DNA of 64,000 nucleotides, taken from the NCBI RefSeq assembly GCF_014252955.1, contig NZ_JACMIA010000001.1, positions 4,526,001-4,590,000 of the forward strand, written 5' to 3'. The position numbers and the translations under genes were made by a program. Under the pieces are notes generated by a model. That model was not told where the DNA came from. It made no database searches and was given only the letters and a program-made list of their open reading frames with translations. Below, piece by piece: positions 47,614-56,931 of the stretch. The DNA is from Stappia sp. 28M-7. Its GTDB lineage: Bacteria > Pseudomonadota > Alphaproteobacteria > Rhizobiales > Stappiaceae. Within the stretch, counting starts at the first letter, position 1. Each line of letters begins with the position of its first letter.

Positions 47614-49148
47614 CGTCGATCGACCACTGGATCGAGGCGCATGCCCGCTTCACACCGGAGAAGACGGCGCTGGTCTTCGGCGACGAGCGGATCGATTACG
47701 CCGCTCTCGCCGCCCGCATCGGCCGTCTGGCCGGTGCCCTTGCCACCCGCCACGGGATCACCCGCGGCGAGCGGATCGCGTATCTGGGCACCAATTCGCC
47801 CGACCAGCTGCTGCTGACCTTCGCCGCGGCCCGGCTCGGCGCCATTCTCGTGCCGTTGAACTGGCGCCTTGCCCCACCCGAGCTTGCGCACGCCCTCGCC
47901 GACAGCGGCGCAAGACTGCTGGTGCATCAGCCCGACTTCGCCGCCACCCTTGCCGCGATGGCGGCCATCGCCCCACTTCCCGAGACGCTGGTCGCCGATC
48001 CGGCAACGGGCGGTCTCGCCCGCCAGACGCTGGATGATGCACCGCTCGGCCATGGCGAGGGAGACGGTGCGGCGCAAGATCCCCTGCTGATCGTCTACAC
48101 CTCCGGCACGACCGGCCGGCCGAAAGGCGCCGTCCTGACCCAGGCCGCCGTCGAGGCCAACGCGCTGAACGCCCTGCACATGCAGGAGATCACCGCCGCC
48201 GACACGGTGCTGACGGTGCTGCCGATGTTCCATGTCGGCGGGCTCAACATCCAGACGACACCGGCGCTCTATGCCGGGGCGACGGTGATCCTGCACGACC
48301 GGTTCCACCCCGGCACGACGCTCGCCGCGATCCGCGACCAGCGTCCCGACATCACGGTCCTCGTGCCGGCAACGCTCGCCGCGCTGATCGCCCATCCCGA
48401 GTGGGAAACGGCGGACCTTTCCTCCCTGCGCCTTGTCGCGACGGGCTCCTCCGACGTTCCGCACGCCCTGATGCGCGCCTTCGTCGACCGCGGCGTTCCG
48501 GTGCTGCAGGTCTATGGCGCGACCGAGACCGGGCCGGTGGCGATCTATCAGCGCCGCGAAAACGTCGTCCCGGAATTCGGTGCCATCGGCCGGCCCGGCC
48601 TGCATACGAAGGCGCGCATCCGCATCGGCGACCGCGATGCCCGTCCCGGCGAGATCGGCGAGATCGAGCTCAAGGGCGGCAACATCACGCAAGGCTACTG
48701 GAACAACGAGACGGCGACCGCCGACACGTTCCGCGACGGCTGGTTCCGCACCGGCGACCTTGCCCTTTGCGACGAGGCGGGCGTCTTCTGGTTCAAGGAC
48801 CGGCTGAAGAACGTCATCATCTCCGGCGGCGAGAACATCTATCCGGCCGAGCTGGAGCGGGTACTCGGCGAGATCGCCGACCTGAGAGAAGCCGCAGTGG
48901 TCGGCATTCCCGATCCGCGCTGGGGCGAAAGCCCCGTGGCGGTGGTGGTTGCGGAACCCGGCCGGGAGGTCACCGCCGAGGCGGTGCTGGCAGGGTTCGA
49001 CGGACGTCTGGCGCGCTACAAGCACCCGAAATCCGTCGTCTTCACGCAGGAGCTGCCGCGCAATGCGCTCGGCAAGATCCAGCTGGAAAGGGTCAGGAAA
49101 ATAGCCGAGGATGCGCTCAATGCGTCCGGCAAGAAGCAAAGCGCCTGA
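47610..49148 (+). CDS. AMP-forming acyl/aryl-CoA ligase
   Basis: Adenylate-forming CoA ligase, 512 residues, starting with GTG 47610 that overlaps the preceding stop (GTGA). Motifs: YTSGTTGRPKG at 163-173 (A3), YGATETGPVA (A5), GWFRTGDLA (A7), GGENIYPAELE hinge and NALGKIQ with the catalytic lysine near the end. The closest general types are feruloyl- or medium-chain acyl-CoA synthetases; the acid it activates is unknown. In this operon it would prime a carboxylate, either the imported substrate or a ring-cleavage product. 31 bases before the TRAP receptor gene. Confidence 0.92.
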   Translation: MTSIDHWIEAHARFTPEKTALVFGDERIDYAALAARIGRLAGALATRHGITRGERIAYLGTNSPDQLLLTFAAARLGAILVPLNWRLAPPELAHALADSGARLLVHQPDFAATLAAMAAIAPLPETLVADPATGGLARQTLDDAPLGHGEGDGAAQDPLLIVYTSGTTGRPKGAVLTQAAVEANALNALHMQEITAADTVLTVLPMFHVGGLNIQTTPALYAGATVILHDRFHPGTTLAAIRDQRPDITVLVPATLAALIAHPEWETADLSSLRLVATGSSDVPHALMRAFVDRGVPVLQVYGATETGPVAIYQRRENVVPEFGAIGRPGLHTKARIRIGDRDARPGEIGEIELKGGNITQGYWNNETATADTFRDGWFRTGDLALCDEAGVFWFKDRLKNVIISGGENIYPAELERVLGEIADLREAAVVGIPDPRWGESPVAVVVAEPGREVTAEAVLAGFDGRLARYKHPKSVVFTQELPRNALGKIQLERVRKIAEDALNASGKKQSA

Positions 49149-49179
49149 CCGGAACAAGAACCAGACAGAGGGGACTGAA

Positions 49180-50193
49180 ATGCGGAAATTCATCGGGATG
49201 CTGACCGCGGTTGCGGCACTTGGCCTCGCCACTGCCGCCTCCGCCGAGACCACCTTGCGCGTATCCAACTGGCTGCCGCCCTCCCACCCCATCGTCAAGG
49301 ACATCCTGGCCCCCTGGGGCGAGCAGGTGGCCAAGGCGACCGACGGACGCGTCAAAGTCGAGATCATGGCCGCGCCGATCGGCAAGCCGCCGGCACAGTT
49401 CGACCTGATCCGCTCGGGCGCGGCCGATGTCGGCTATGGCGTGCATGGCTACACGCCCGGCCGCTTCAAGCTAACGCCGCTGGTCGAGGGGCCGTTCCTG
49501 TCCGACAGCGCCGAGGCGCTGTCCGTCGCCTACTGGAAGGTGCAGGAGGCGATGCTCTCCAAGGCCGACGAGCATGAGGGCGTCAAGCTGCTCACCGTCT
49601 TCACCCATGGTCCCGGCGGCATCTACACCACCAACAAGAAGGTCGCCTCGGTCGACGACCTTGCAGGCCTGAAGATGCGCATTGGCGGCGGCATCGTTGC
49701 CGAGATCGCCTCGCGGCTCGGCATGGTCGGCGTGCAGGCCCCCTCCCCGCAGGTCTACGAGATCCTCGCCAACGGCGTTGCTGACGGCATCCTGTTCCCG
49801 CCGGAGTCCGTGCCCTTCTTCCGCATCGACGAGGTGATCCGCAACGGCGTGTCGGTGCCGGGCGGCCTCTACAACACCTCCTTCTTCGTGGTGATGAACC
49901 GCGGCGCCTGGGACAAGCTCTCCGACGAGGACAAGGCCGCCATCGACAGCGTGTCAGGCGAGGCCATGGCCCGCATGGCCGGCCAGGCCTGGGACGCGGC
50001 CGACGCGGCCGGGATCAAGGTGATGGAGGAAAAGGGCGTCGCCCAGACCACCGCGGACGATGCCATGACCGCTGCCATCGCCGAAAAGCTCGCCGGTGTC
50101 GAGAAGGGCTTCCTCGACGCGGCCTCCGCCGCCGGCATCGATGGCCAGGCTGCCATCGACATGCTCAAGGCCGAGATCGCCGCAGCGAAATGA
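49180..50193 (+). CDS. TRAP transporter substrate-binding protein (DctP family)
   Basis: Periplasmic solute receptor of a tripartite ATP-independent transporter, 337 residues. The signal peptide is 1-22 (ends ASA before ETTLRVSNW). The DctP signature region KVASVDDLAGLKMRIGGGIVAEI contains the conserved arginine (R in KMRIGG) that salt-bridges a substrate carboxylate, so an organic acid ligand is likely. GAGGGG precedes ATG 49180. It is the first of three TRAP genes; the position behind a CoA ligase suggests it brings in the pathway's acid. Confidence 0.94.
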   Translation: MRKFIGMLTAVAALGLATAASAETTLRVSNWLPPSHPIVKDILAPWGEQVAKATDGRVKVEIMAAPIGKPPAQFDLIRSGAADVGYGVHGYTPGRFKLTPLVEGPFLSDSAEALSVAYWKVQEAMLSKADEHEGVKLLTVFTHGPGGIYTTNKKVASVDDLAGLKMRIGGGIVAEIASRLGMVGVQAPSPQVYEILANGVADGILFPPESVPFFRIDEVIRNGVSVPGGLYNTSFFVVMNRGAWDKLSDEDKAAIDSVSGEAMARMAGQAWDAADAAGIKVMEEKGVAQTTADDAMTAAIAEKLAGVEKGFLDAASAAGIDGQAAIDMLKAEIAAAK

Positions 50194-50699
50194 CCGGCGA
50201 AACCCGCGACGGCGCGACCGGCCGGGGCGCAAGCCCCTTCCGGCCGCTCGCCGTGGCGACGCGCCTCCTCCAGCTCGTCGCCGCGCTGCTGCTGCTGGTG
50301 ATGATGACGGTGACCTTCGTCGACGTCATTGGTCGCTATGTGTTCAACAGCCCGCTGCCCGGCGCGTTCGAGCTGACCGAGGTGCTGCTGGCGCTCGTCG
50401 TCTTCGTCGGCCTGCCGATCGTCACAGCACGGCGGGAGCATGTCACCGTCGACCTCGTCACCGGCCGGCTGCCCGGTGCGTTGCGGCGCGGCTTTGCACG
50501 GCTGGCGCTCACGGTGACCGCCGGCGTGCTGGGGCTCCTGTCATGGCGGCTCGCCCTGCTGGCGCGCGACTTCAGCTCCTATGGCGATGCCACGGTCTAT
50601 CTCGGCATTCCGCTGGGGCCCGTCGCCCTCGCCATGGCCGTGCTGACCGGCATCTCGGCGCTGGTCGCCACCGTATTGATCCTGCGCCGGCAGCCCTGA
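50190..50699 (+). CDS. TRAP transporter small membrane subunit (DctQ family)
   Basis: Four-helix membrane subunit of the TRAP transporter, 169 residues. The DctQ pattern VTFVDVIGRYVFNSPLPGAFELTEVLLALVVFVGLP is seen in adjoining pieces, followed by the TARREHVTVDLV loop. The ATG overlaps the receptor gene stop (ATGA). It joins the large subunit in the inner membrane and helps couple receptor docking to Na+-driven import. Confidence 0.93.
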   Translation: MTGETRDGATGRGASPFRPLAVATRLLQLVAALLLLVMMTVTFVDVIGRYVFNSPLPGAFELTEVLLALVVFVGLPIVTARREHVTVDLVTGRLPGALRRGFARLALTVTAGVLGLLSWRLALLARDFSSYGDATVYLGIPLGPVALAMAVLTGISALVATVLILRRQP

Positions 50700-50741
50700 G
50701 CGGCCGCCTCGTCCACCTCCCCCAGGGACCTTCGCAAGACC

Positions 50742-52034
50742 ATGGAAACCTGGCTTCCCGGCCTCGTCATTCTCGTTGTCGTGATGTTCGCGGGCGTGCC
50801 GATCGCCGTCGCCATGGCCGCCGTCGGCGGCCTCGGCCTGACGATGATCCTCGGCTTCGCCCCGGCCATGGCGATGGTCGGACAGACCACCTTCGACACC
50901 GGCCTTTCCTACCCGTTGTCGGTGGTGCCGCTGTTCGTGCTGATGGGCAACCTCGTCACCCGGGCAGGCCTGTCCGACGAGCTCTACGCTGCCTGCCACG
51001 CCTGGCTCGGCCATCGACGCGGCGGCCTTGCCATGGCGACCGCCGTCGCCTGCGGCGGGTTCTCCGCCGTCTGCGGTTCCTCGCTCGCCACCGCCGCGAC
51101 CATGGGCAAGGTCGCCCTGCCGCAGATGCGCCGCTACAAATATGACGACGGGTTGGCGAGCGGCGTGATCGCCGCCGGCGGCACGCTCGGCATCCTGATC
51201 CCTCCTTCCGTGATCCTGGTGCTTTACGGCGTCACCGCCCAGCAGGACATCGCCAAGCTGTTCATCGCCGGCATCATTCCGGGCATTCTCGGCATCCTTG
51301 GCTACATGGCCGCCGTCTGGCTGGTCTGCTGGCGGCGCCCGGAAGCCGGTCCGCCGGCCGAACGCCTGCCCTATCGCGAGCGCTTCCGCGCCCTCGCCGG
51401 CGTCGCCGGCATCTCCGCCCTCTTCGCGCTGGTGATCGGCGGCATCTATGCCGGCGTCTTCACCGCCACCGAGGCCGCCGGCATCGGCGCCAGCGGCGCA
51501 TTCCTGATCGCGCTCGCCCGCCGCCGGCTGACCCTTGCCAACCTGCTGGAGACGCTGAGCGATACGGCCGCTACCACGACGATGATGTTCATGGTGCTGA
51601 TCGGCGCGCTGATCTTTTCCAACTTCGTCAACATCGCCGGCCTGCCGGCGGCGCTCTCCGGCATGGCGGCGGCCTCCGACCTGCCGCCCTGGGGCATCCT
51701 GCTGGCCGTCCTCGGCGTCTATCTCTGCCTCGGCATGGTGCTGGAAAGCCTCTCCATGGTGCTGCTCACCGTGCCGATCTTCGCGCCGATGATGGCCGCC
51801 CTCGGCTACGACCTCGTGTGGTTCGGCATCGTCGTCGTCGTCGTCACGGAAATCAGCCTGATCACCCCGCCGGTCGGCCTCAATGTCTTCGTGCTGAAGA
51901 CGGTGATGCCGGATGTCCCGCTCGGGCGGATCTTCCGCGGCATCGTGCCGTTCATCCTCGCCGATATCGTGCGTCTGGCGCTGATCGTCGCCGTACCCTC
52001 GCTGGTCCTGCTGCTGCCCGGCCTGATGCGCTGA
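50742..52034 (+). CDS. TRAP transporter large membrane subunit (DctM family)
   Basis: Twelve-helix transport channel of the TRAP system, 430 residues, the normal size. Characteristic: VPLFVLMGNLVTRAGLSDELY, AVCGSSLATAATMGKVALPQM, GVIAAGGTLGILIPPSVILVLYG and LITPPVGLNVFVLKTV. It lies 42 bases after the small subunit. Together the three genes form a complete Na+-driven importer and close the catabolic operon. No hairpin terminator is apparent after it. Confidence 0.95.
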   Translation: METWLPGLVILVVVMFAGVPIAVAMAAVGGLGLTMILGFAPAMAMVGQTTFDTGLSYPLSVVPLFVLMGNLVTRAGLSDELYAACHAWLGHRRGGLAMATAVACGGFSAVCGSSLATAATMGKVALPQMRRYKYDDGLASGVIAAGGTLGILIPPSVILVLYGVTAQQDIAKLFIAGIIPGILGILGYMAAVWLVCWRRPEAGPPAERLPYRERFRALAGVAGISALFALVIGGIYAGVFTATEAAGIGASGAFLIALARRRLTLANLLETLSDTAATTTMMFMVLIGALIFSNFVNIAGLPAALSGMAAASDLPPWGILLAVLGVYLCLGMVLESLSMVLLTVPIFAPMMAALGYDLVWFGIVVVVVTEISLITPPVGLNVFVLKTVMPDVPLGRIFRGIVPFILADIVRLALIVAVPSLVLLLPGLMR

Positions 52035-52607
52035 CCCCGTCCGCTCCGGCCGCTCGGGGCGGCCCGCGCAGGCAACTGCGGCCTTGACCCGGCAGGGCAA
52101 TCGGCGCAAATGAAAGGGAACGGGCACGACATCGGCAGGCGCGGTTCCATCGAACCGGGCGCCGCCGGCAGCGTGGCCCGTCATCGATCGACATGCCGGC
52201 CGCCGCTTCAGGCGGGGAGGGAACCGGCAGCGTCGGAAGCTGGAGCCGCTGGAGACCATGCCGGTCGCATCGTGTGACAGGACGCCCGCGCCAATGCGCG
52301 GCAGGACATCGCAGCCGGACGGCACCGTCCGGGGCGCGCTTGACTGTACGCGTCCGCGCCCGACCCGCACCCGCCGCTGGCAGCGCATCGAGATCGGCGA
52401 CCGCCGCCGCCTGCCTGCGCGCTTTCACGCCCTTTTTGCATCGCCGGGCGATCCCGGCCTTACCACCGGCCTCGCGCCGGCTGGTACCCCCGCTGGCTGA
52501 GAGGCCCGCACTTTTCTTCGAAGACCGCCATTCGCCGCGCTCCGTGCGGCACCCGGCCGGAGGCCCGACGGCCCCGTCCCGGACCTACAGATTATCAGGA
52601 GAGACAG
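52035..52607. other. 573-base gap before leuC with a structured leader
   Basis: No credible gene is seen. The last 170 bases hold two adjacent hairpins: GCCGGG-CGAT-CCCGGC (52443-52458) and TACCACCGGC, loop CTCGC, GCCGG-C-TGGTA (52461-52486), then a TCTTCGAAGA palindrome. They may be part of a leuC leader. No leucine-rich leader peptide and no complete known riboswitch were recognised. TTGACT at 52340-52345 has no convincing -10 partner. Confidence 0.45.
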
Positions 52608-54020
52608 ATGAACGCTCCGCGCACACTCTATGACAAGATCTGGGACGACCACGTCGTCGAGACCCAGGAGGACGGCACCGTCCTGCTCTATATCGACCGC
52701 CACCTGGTGCATGAGGTCACCAGCCCGCAGGCCTTCGAAGGCCTGCGCATGACCGGCCGCAAGGTCCGCCAGCCGCAGCGTACGCTGGCGGTGGTCGACC
52801 ACAACGTGCCGACCACCGACCGCAGCCACGGCATCGACGATCCGGAGTCCGCCCTGCAGGTCGACACGCTGGCGAAAAACGCCGCCGAGTTCGGCGTCGA
52901 GTATTACAGCGAGACGGACCTGCGCCAGGGCATCGTCCACATCGTCGGCCCAGAGCAGGGCTTCACCCTGCCGGGCATGACCATCGTGTGCGGCGACAGC
53001 CACACCTCGACGCATGGCGCCTTCGGCGCGCTCGCCCATGGTATCGGCACCTCGGAGGTGGAGCATGTGCTCGCCACCCAGACGCTGATCCAGAAGAAGG
53101 CGAAGAACATGCGCGTGACCGTCGACGGCATCCTGCCGGACGGTGTCACCGCCAAGGACATCATCCTGGCGATCATCGGCGAGATCGGCACGGCCGGCGG
53201 CACGGGCCATGTCATCGAATATGCCGGCGAGGCGATCCGCGCGCTGTCGATGGAAGGCCGCATGACCGTCTGCAACATGTCGATCGAGGGCGGCGCCCGC
53301 GCCGGCCTGATCGCCGCCGACGAGAAGACCTTCGACTACATCAAGGGCCGCCCGAAGGCCCCGAAGGGCGCCGACTGGGACAAGGCCGTCGCCTACTGGC
53401 AGAAGCTCTTCACCGACGAGGGCGCGCATTTCGACAGCGAACTGCGCCTCGACGCGGCCAACCTGCCGCCGATCGTCACCTGGGGCTCCAGTCCCGAGGA
53501 CGTGATCTCGGTCACCGGCCGCGTGCCGGATCCGGAGGAGATCGAGGACGAGAACCGCCGCGCCTCCAAGCGCCGCGCGCTGCAGTACATGGGCCTGACC
53601 GCCGGCACCCCGATCACCGACATCTCCGTCGACCGGGTGTTCATCGGCTCTTGCACCAATGGCCGCATCGAGGATCTGCGCGCCGCAGCCTCGGTCATCC
53701 GCGGCCACAAGGTGCGCGAGAGCGTCAACGCCATGGTGGTGCCCGGCTCGGGTCTGGTGAAAGCGCAGGCCGAGGCCGAAGGCCTCGACAAGGTGTTCCG
53801 CGAGGCCGGCTTCGACTGGCGCGAGCCGGGCTGCTCCATGTGCCTTGCCATGAACGCCGACAAGCTGTCGCCGGGCGAGCGCTGCGCCTCCACCTCGAAC
53901 CGCAATTTCGAGGGCCGTCAGGGCTTCAAGGGCCGCACCCATCTGGTGTCGCCGACCATGGCGGCCGCCGCCGCGATCGCTGGACATTTCGTCGACATCC
54001 GCGAGTGGCCGCACGGCTGA
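52608..54020 (+). CDS. leuC: 3-isopropylmalate dehydratase large subunit
   Basis: Aconitase-family 4Fe-4S enzyme of leucine biosynthesis that isomerises 2- to 3-isopropylmalate with LeuD. 470 residues, normal length. Cluster cysteines are C349 (GSCTNGR), C409 and C412 (PGCSMC). GGAGAG lies before ATG 52608. It is a one-gene unit ended by a strong terminator; leuD is on the opposite strand 29 kb away, so the two subunits are regulated from separate promoters. Confidence 0.98.
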   Translation: MNAPRTLYDKIWDDHVVETQEDGTVLLYIDRHLVHEVTSPQAFEGLRMTGRKVRQPQRTLAVVDHNVPTTDRSHGIDDPESALQVDTLAKNAAEFGVEYYSETDLRQGIVHIVGPEQGFTLPGMTIVCGDSHTSTHGAFGALAHGIGTSEVEHVLATQTLIQKKAKNMRVTVDGILPDGVTAKDIILAIIGEIGTAGGTGHVIEYAGEAIRALSMEGRMTVCNMSIEGGARAGLIAADEKTFDYIKGRPKAPKGADWDKAVAYWQKLFTDEGAHFDSELRLDAANLPPIVTWGSSPEDVISVTGRVPDPEEIEDENRRASKRRALQYMGLTAGTPITDISVDRVFIGSCTNGRIEDLRAAASVIRGHKVRESVNAMVVPGSGLVKAQAEAEGLDKVFREAGFDWREPGCSMCLAMNADKLSPGERCASTSNRNFEGRQGFKGRTHLVSPTMAAAAAIAGHFVDIREWPHG

Positions 54021-54049
54021 CATCCCACGCCGTAGCGTCCAGGAGAATG

Positions 54050-54079
54050 AACGCGGGCTCTCGGGCCCGCGTTTTTTTT
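54050..54079 (+). terminator. Rho-independent terminator of leuC
   Basis: Stem AACGCGGGC / GCCCGCGTT with a six-base loop, followed by eight T's (54072-54079). It begins 29 bases after the leuC stop and is one of the clearest intrinsic terminators in the window. Confidence 0.93.
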
Positions 54080-54247
54080 GCGTGCAAGCCCCTGCGTCAA
54101 AGACCGAGCCATGCGCTTTGTCGGGCTTCACAAGACTGTCACTGTGGCTCTACACTATGCTCGCGTTCGGTCGACCGGCCGGGGAAGCGAATCGCGGTTG
54201 CGATGCGCCTTCGCTGGGCCGGCGAAGCAGGCATGAGGAGCGAAGGT

Positions 54248-54805
54248 GTGACACTCGCCATCTCTCCAGGTGCTCACCCGGCCCTGGTGCTTAATGCTGA
54301 CTACCGCCCGCTGGCATATTATCCGCTGTCGCTGTGGGCGTGGCAGGATGCGGTGAAAGCCGTGTTCCTCGACAGGGTCAACATTGTCTCCGAGTACGAC
54401 ATCACGGTTCGAAGTCCGAGCAGCGAGTTCAGACTTCCCAGCGTCGTCTCGCTGAAAAGCTATGTAAAACCGAGCCGCCACCCCGCCTTTACCCGCTTCA
54501 ACGTCTTCCTGCGCGACCGGTTTCAATGCCAGTATTGCGGCTCGCGGGAGGAACTGACCTTCGACCATCTCGTCCCACGCTCCAAAGGCGGGCAGACTAC
54601 CTGGGACAACGTGATTACGGCCTGCTCGCCCTGCAACCTCCGCAAAGCCAACAAGTCCTGTGGCGACATCGGCATGTGGCCGATGCACATGCCCTTCCCC
54701 CCGACCGTCCAGGACCTGCACAACAACGGTCGCCTGTTCCCCCCGAACTATCTGCACGAAAGCTGGCTCGACTTCCTCTACTGGGACACCGAGCTGGAGC
54801 CCTGA
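54248..54805 (+). CDS. HNH endonuclease
   Basis: HNH-type nuclease domain protein, 185 residues. The N-terminal half begins VTLAISPGAHPALVLNADYRPLAYYPLS, seen in a widespread alphaproteobacterial family. The HNH core has CQYCGSREELTFDHLVPRSKGG with a zinc CxxC, then TWDNVITACSPCNLRKAN with the second CxxC. The chosen start is GTG 54248 with GAGGAG seven bases upstream; ATG 54233 is an alternative. No phage or restriction genes are close, so it is probably a chromosomal housekeeping or repair-type nuclease of unknown role. Confidence 0.88.
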   Translation: MTLAISPGAHPALVLNADYRPLAYYPLSLWAWQDAVKAVFLDRVNIVSEYDITVRSPSSEFRLPSVVSLKSYVKPSRHPAFTRFNVFLRDRFQCQYCGSREELTFDHLVPRSKGGQTTWDNVITACSPCNLRKANKSCGDIGMWPMHMPFPPTVQDLHNNGRLFPPNYLHESWLDFLYWDTELEP

Positions 54806-54993
54806 GCTCAACCGTCTGCCGTCGCCGCCCCGCGCAGGGCCGCGCCCGCGGCATCTTGGCGGTTTTACCCTTCGTCAACCTACTCTTTGAAACTCCCGTT
54901 TTTCGCAGAATGACTTAACCAACCGGTCGCTCCTTCGTGCCACTGTCCCGGCAACAGGCACGTGCCGCCGCATGGGCACGGGAGTGGGGAAAG

Positions 54994-56394
54994 ATGCTGT
55001 CTCGTAATTCCGGCAAGAGGCTGAAGGCTGCAGGACGCCAGGCGCGGCGCTTCGGCAGGGACCGCAGCGGTTCCATCCTGCCGCTCTTCGCGATCGTTGC
55101 GATCTTCGCGATCGTCGCCGGCGGCGCCGGCCTCGATTTCGCCCGCGCCATCAATCAGCGCCAGAGCATTGCCCGCGGCCTCGACGCTGCAATGCTGGCA
55201 GTGGCCCGAGAGCTTTCGATCCGCAACATGACCGCCGAAGAGATCAAGTCGTATCTCAACGCCAACTACGAGGCCTATTTCGGGGCCAATACGAAAGGGT
55301 CCGGCAGCGCCAGCCCCATCGTCATCGACGAGCCGAAGATCAACACCGAGTCCCGGGTGATCGAGGTTTCGGCGCGCTCGAGCGTTCCGACCTATTTCAT
55401 CCATCTCGCCGGCTTCGGCCCCAAGGAACTGAATGTCAGCGTCAACGCCGAGGCGGTCTATCCGAAGAGCGTCGAGGCGACGCTGGTCCTCGACGTGACC
55501 GGCTCGATGGGCGGCAGCAAGATTTCCGCGTTGCGCAGCGCCGCAACCAACTTCGTCAACACGCTGGTGCCGCCCGACATCGCACCCACCAACGAGAAGG
55601 TCCGGATCGCTGTCGTGCCCTATGCCAGCGGCGTCAATATCGGCTCCGCGCGCGCCTCGCTCGCCACCAAGGGGCTGAACGCCAGCCGCACCTCCTATCC
55701 CGGATGCGTGTCCGAGCGAGCTGGCGCCCAGGCCTATACGGACGTCAGCTATGTCACCGCGTCGATCGGCCCCGGCGCCCAGCAGGCCGGCTACAACAGC
55801 GGCTACTACTACGACGGCTGGAGCATGCTCAGCCACTCCGGCTTCGTCTGCCCCAATGCCGAAGTGGTGCCGCTGACGCTCGATCCGGGCTCTTCGTCCA
55901 AGCCCGGAACGCCGCTCTACACGATCTCCCGACTATCGGCGAGCGGCAACACTGCCGGCCAGACCGGCGTTGCCTGGGGTTGGTACACGCTGTCGGCCAA
56001 CTGGTCGACCCTTTGGCCGTCGGCCAGCAAGCCCGCCGCCTATACCGACGAACGCGTGCTGAAATACATGCTGCTGATGACCGACGGCGATTTCAACACG
56101 TGGTTCGACGGGCCGATGCGCGTCAACCGGACAAACTACGATTGGGTCGCAAGGCTCGACCAGAGTTCGAACTCGGCCAACCGCGCCATCGCCCTGTGCG
56201 CTGCGATCAAGAAATCCGGCATCCGGATCATCACCGTCGGTTTTCAGATCGGCAGCAACTCTCAGGCGAAGAAGGTCATGAGCGAATGCGCCTCCTCGTC
56301 CGGCGACTACTATCTCGCCGAAAACGAGGCCGAGCTGAACGGGCGGTTCCAGGCGATCGCCAACCAGATCAAGTCAACCTACCTGTCGCGCTGA
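54994..56394 (+). CDS. TadG-like pilus-assembly/von Willebrand factor A protein
   Basis: Membrane-anchored protein of 466 residues. A TadE/TadG-type N terminus (RDRSGSILPLFAIVAIFAIVAGG; helix about 28-46) is followed by a large periplasmic part with a von Willebrand A domain; its metal-ion site begins DVTGS at 167-171, and LLMTDGDFNTWFD and IRIITVGFQIG are later strands of the fold. This suggests a surface-linked adhesin or Flp-pilus pseudopilin-like protein. No tad/cpa genes are adjacent, so it is an orphan here. ATG 54994 has GGGGAAAG upstream; an earlier GTG (54937) is possible. Confidence 0.87.
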   Translation: MLSRNSGKRLKAAGRQARRFGRDRSGSILPLFAIVAIFAIVAGGAGLDFARAINQRQSIARGLDAAMLAVARELSIRNMTAEEIKSYLNANYEAYFGANTKGSGSASPIVIDEPKINTESRVIEVSARSSVPTYFIHLAGFGPKELNVSVNAEAVYPKSVEATLVLDVTGSMGGSKISALRSAATNFVNTLVPPDIAPTNEKVRIAVVPYASGVNIGSARASLATKGLNASRTSYPGCVSERAGAQAYTDVSYVTASIGPGAQQAGYNSGYYYDGWSMLSHSGFVCPNAEVVPLTLDPGSSSKPGTPLYTISRLSASGNTAGQTGVAWGWYTLSANWSTLWPSASKPAAYTDERVLKYMLLMTDGDFNTWFDGPMRVNRTNYDWVARLDQSSNSANRAIALCAAIKKSGIRIITVGFQIGSNSQAKKVMSECASSSGDYYLAENEAELNGRFQAIANQIKSTYLSR

Positions 56395-56441
56395 GGCCGC
56401 GCCGCCGGGGGCTGCGAAAGCGGGGATGGCGGGTGCAAAGC

Positions 56442-56470
56442 CTCTTGCGCACCGCTCGCTTGTCCGCTAT
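56442..56470 (+). promoter_or_regulatory. Possible promoter upstream of tRNA-Thr
   Basis: TTGCGC and TATCAC lie 17 bases apart within about 56442-56475, in the gap between the TadG-like gene and the tRNA. The distance to the tRNA (about 190 bases) is long, so the link is weak. Confidence 0.25.
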
Positions 56471-56662
56471 CACACCGCCACCTGACGGACCGGTCGTCCG
56501 GCATCACCCTTCCCGTGGTATCGCCCTTGAGGCTCTGCCGAAGCGGAACGGGGTGCTTGCCGAGAAGACAGACCGCCCGGCGGGCAACCGGCCCGGCCCC
56601 GTGCCGCCGGTTCTGGCGGGAACCCGCCACACTCCCCGGGGCACTTCGTCCCGGTCTGGTAC

Positions 56663-56738
56663 GCCGCTGTAGCTCAGTTGGTAGAGCACGTCATTCGTAA
56701 TGATGGGGTCGTAGGTTCGAGTCCTATCAGCGGCACCA
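56663..56738 (+). tRNA. tRNA-Thr (anticodon CGT)
   Basis: A complete 76-base cloverleaf: acceptor GCCGCTG/CAGCGGC, D-arm GCTC-AGTTGGTA-GAGC, anticodon stem CGTCA/TGATG around loop TTCGTAA (anticodon CGT, reading ACG), T-arm GTAGG-TTCGAGT-CCTAT, discriminator A and an encoded CCA (56736-56738). No integrated element is seen at its 3' end. Minus-strand reading frames across it are spurious. Confidence 0.96.
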
Positions 56739-56756
56739 CTTCCCTCTTCGACCTTA

Positions 56757-56772
56757 CGGAAAATCCGCTTTT
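56757..56772 (+). terminator. Weak terminator candidate after tRNA-Thr
   Basis: A short CGGA-AAA-TCCG hairpin followed by CTTTT lies 18 bases after the tRNA. The stem has only four pairs, so it is a weak candidate. Confidence 0.3.
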
Positions 56773-56931
56773 CCCCTTCGCCCTGCAAGGCAGGGTGCAC
56801 GCGTATCGTGTCAAGGCTGCGCCTGCGGTCCGCCCTCGTGATATCTGCCGAGACGTCCAAGCCTGCCGCAGCGGCCGTACTGGCGCGCATTTGTGCTGGC
56901 GAGAGTTCACGATACGTTCTATCATCGCGGC

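Noticed and set aside
52480-52530. TPP riboswitch before leuC, suggested by the word GGCTGAGAGG
   Set aside because: The second half of the TPP element (CTGATC...GGATAAT...CAGCG...AGGGA) is absent, and leuC is not a thiamine gene.
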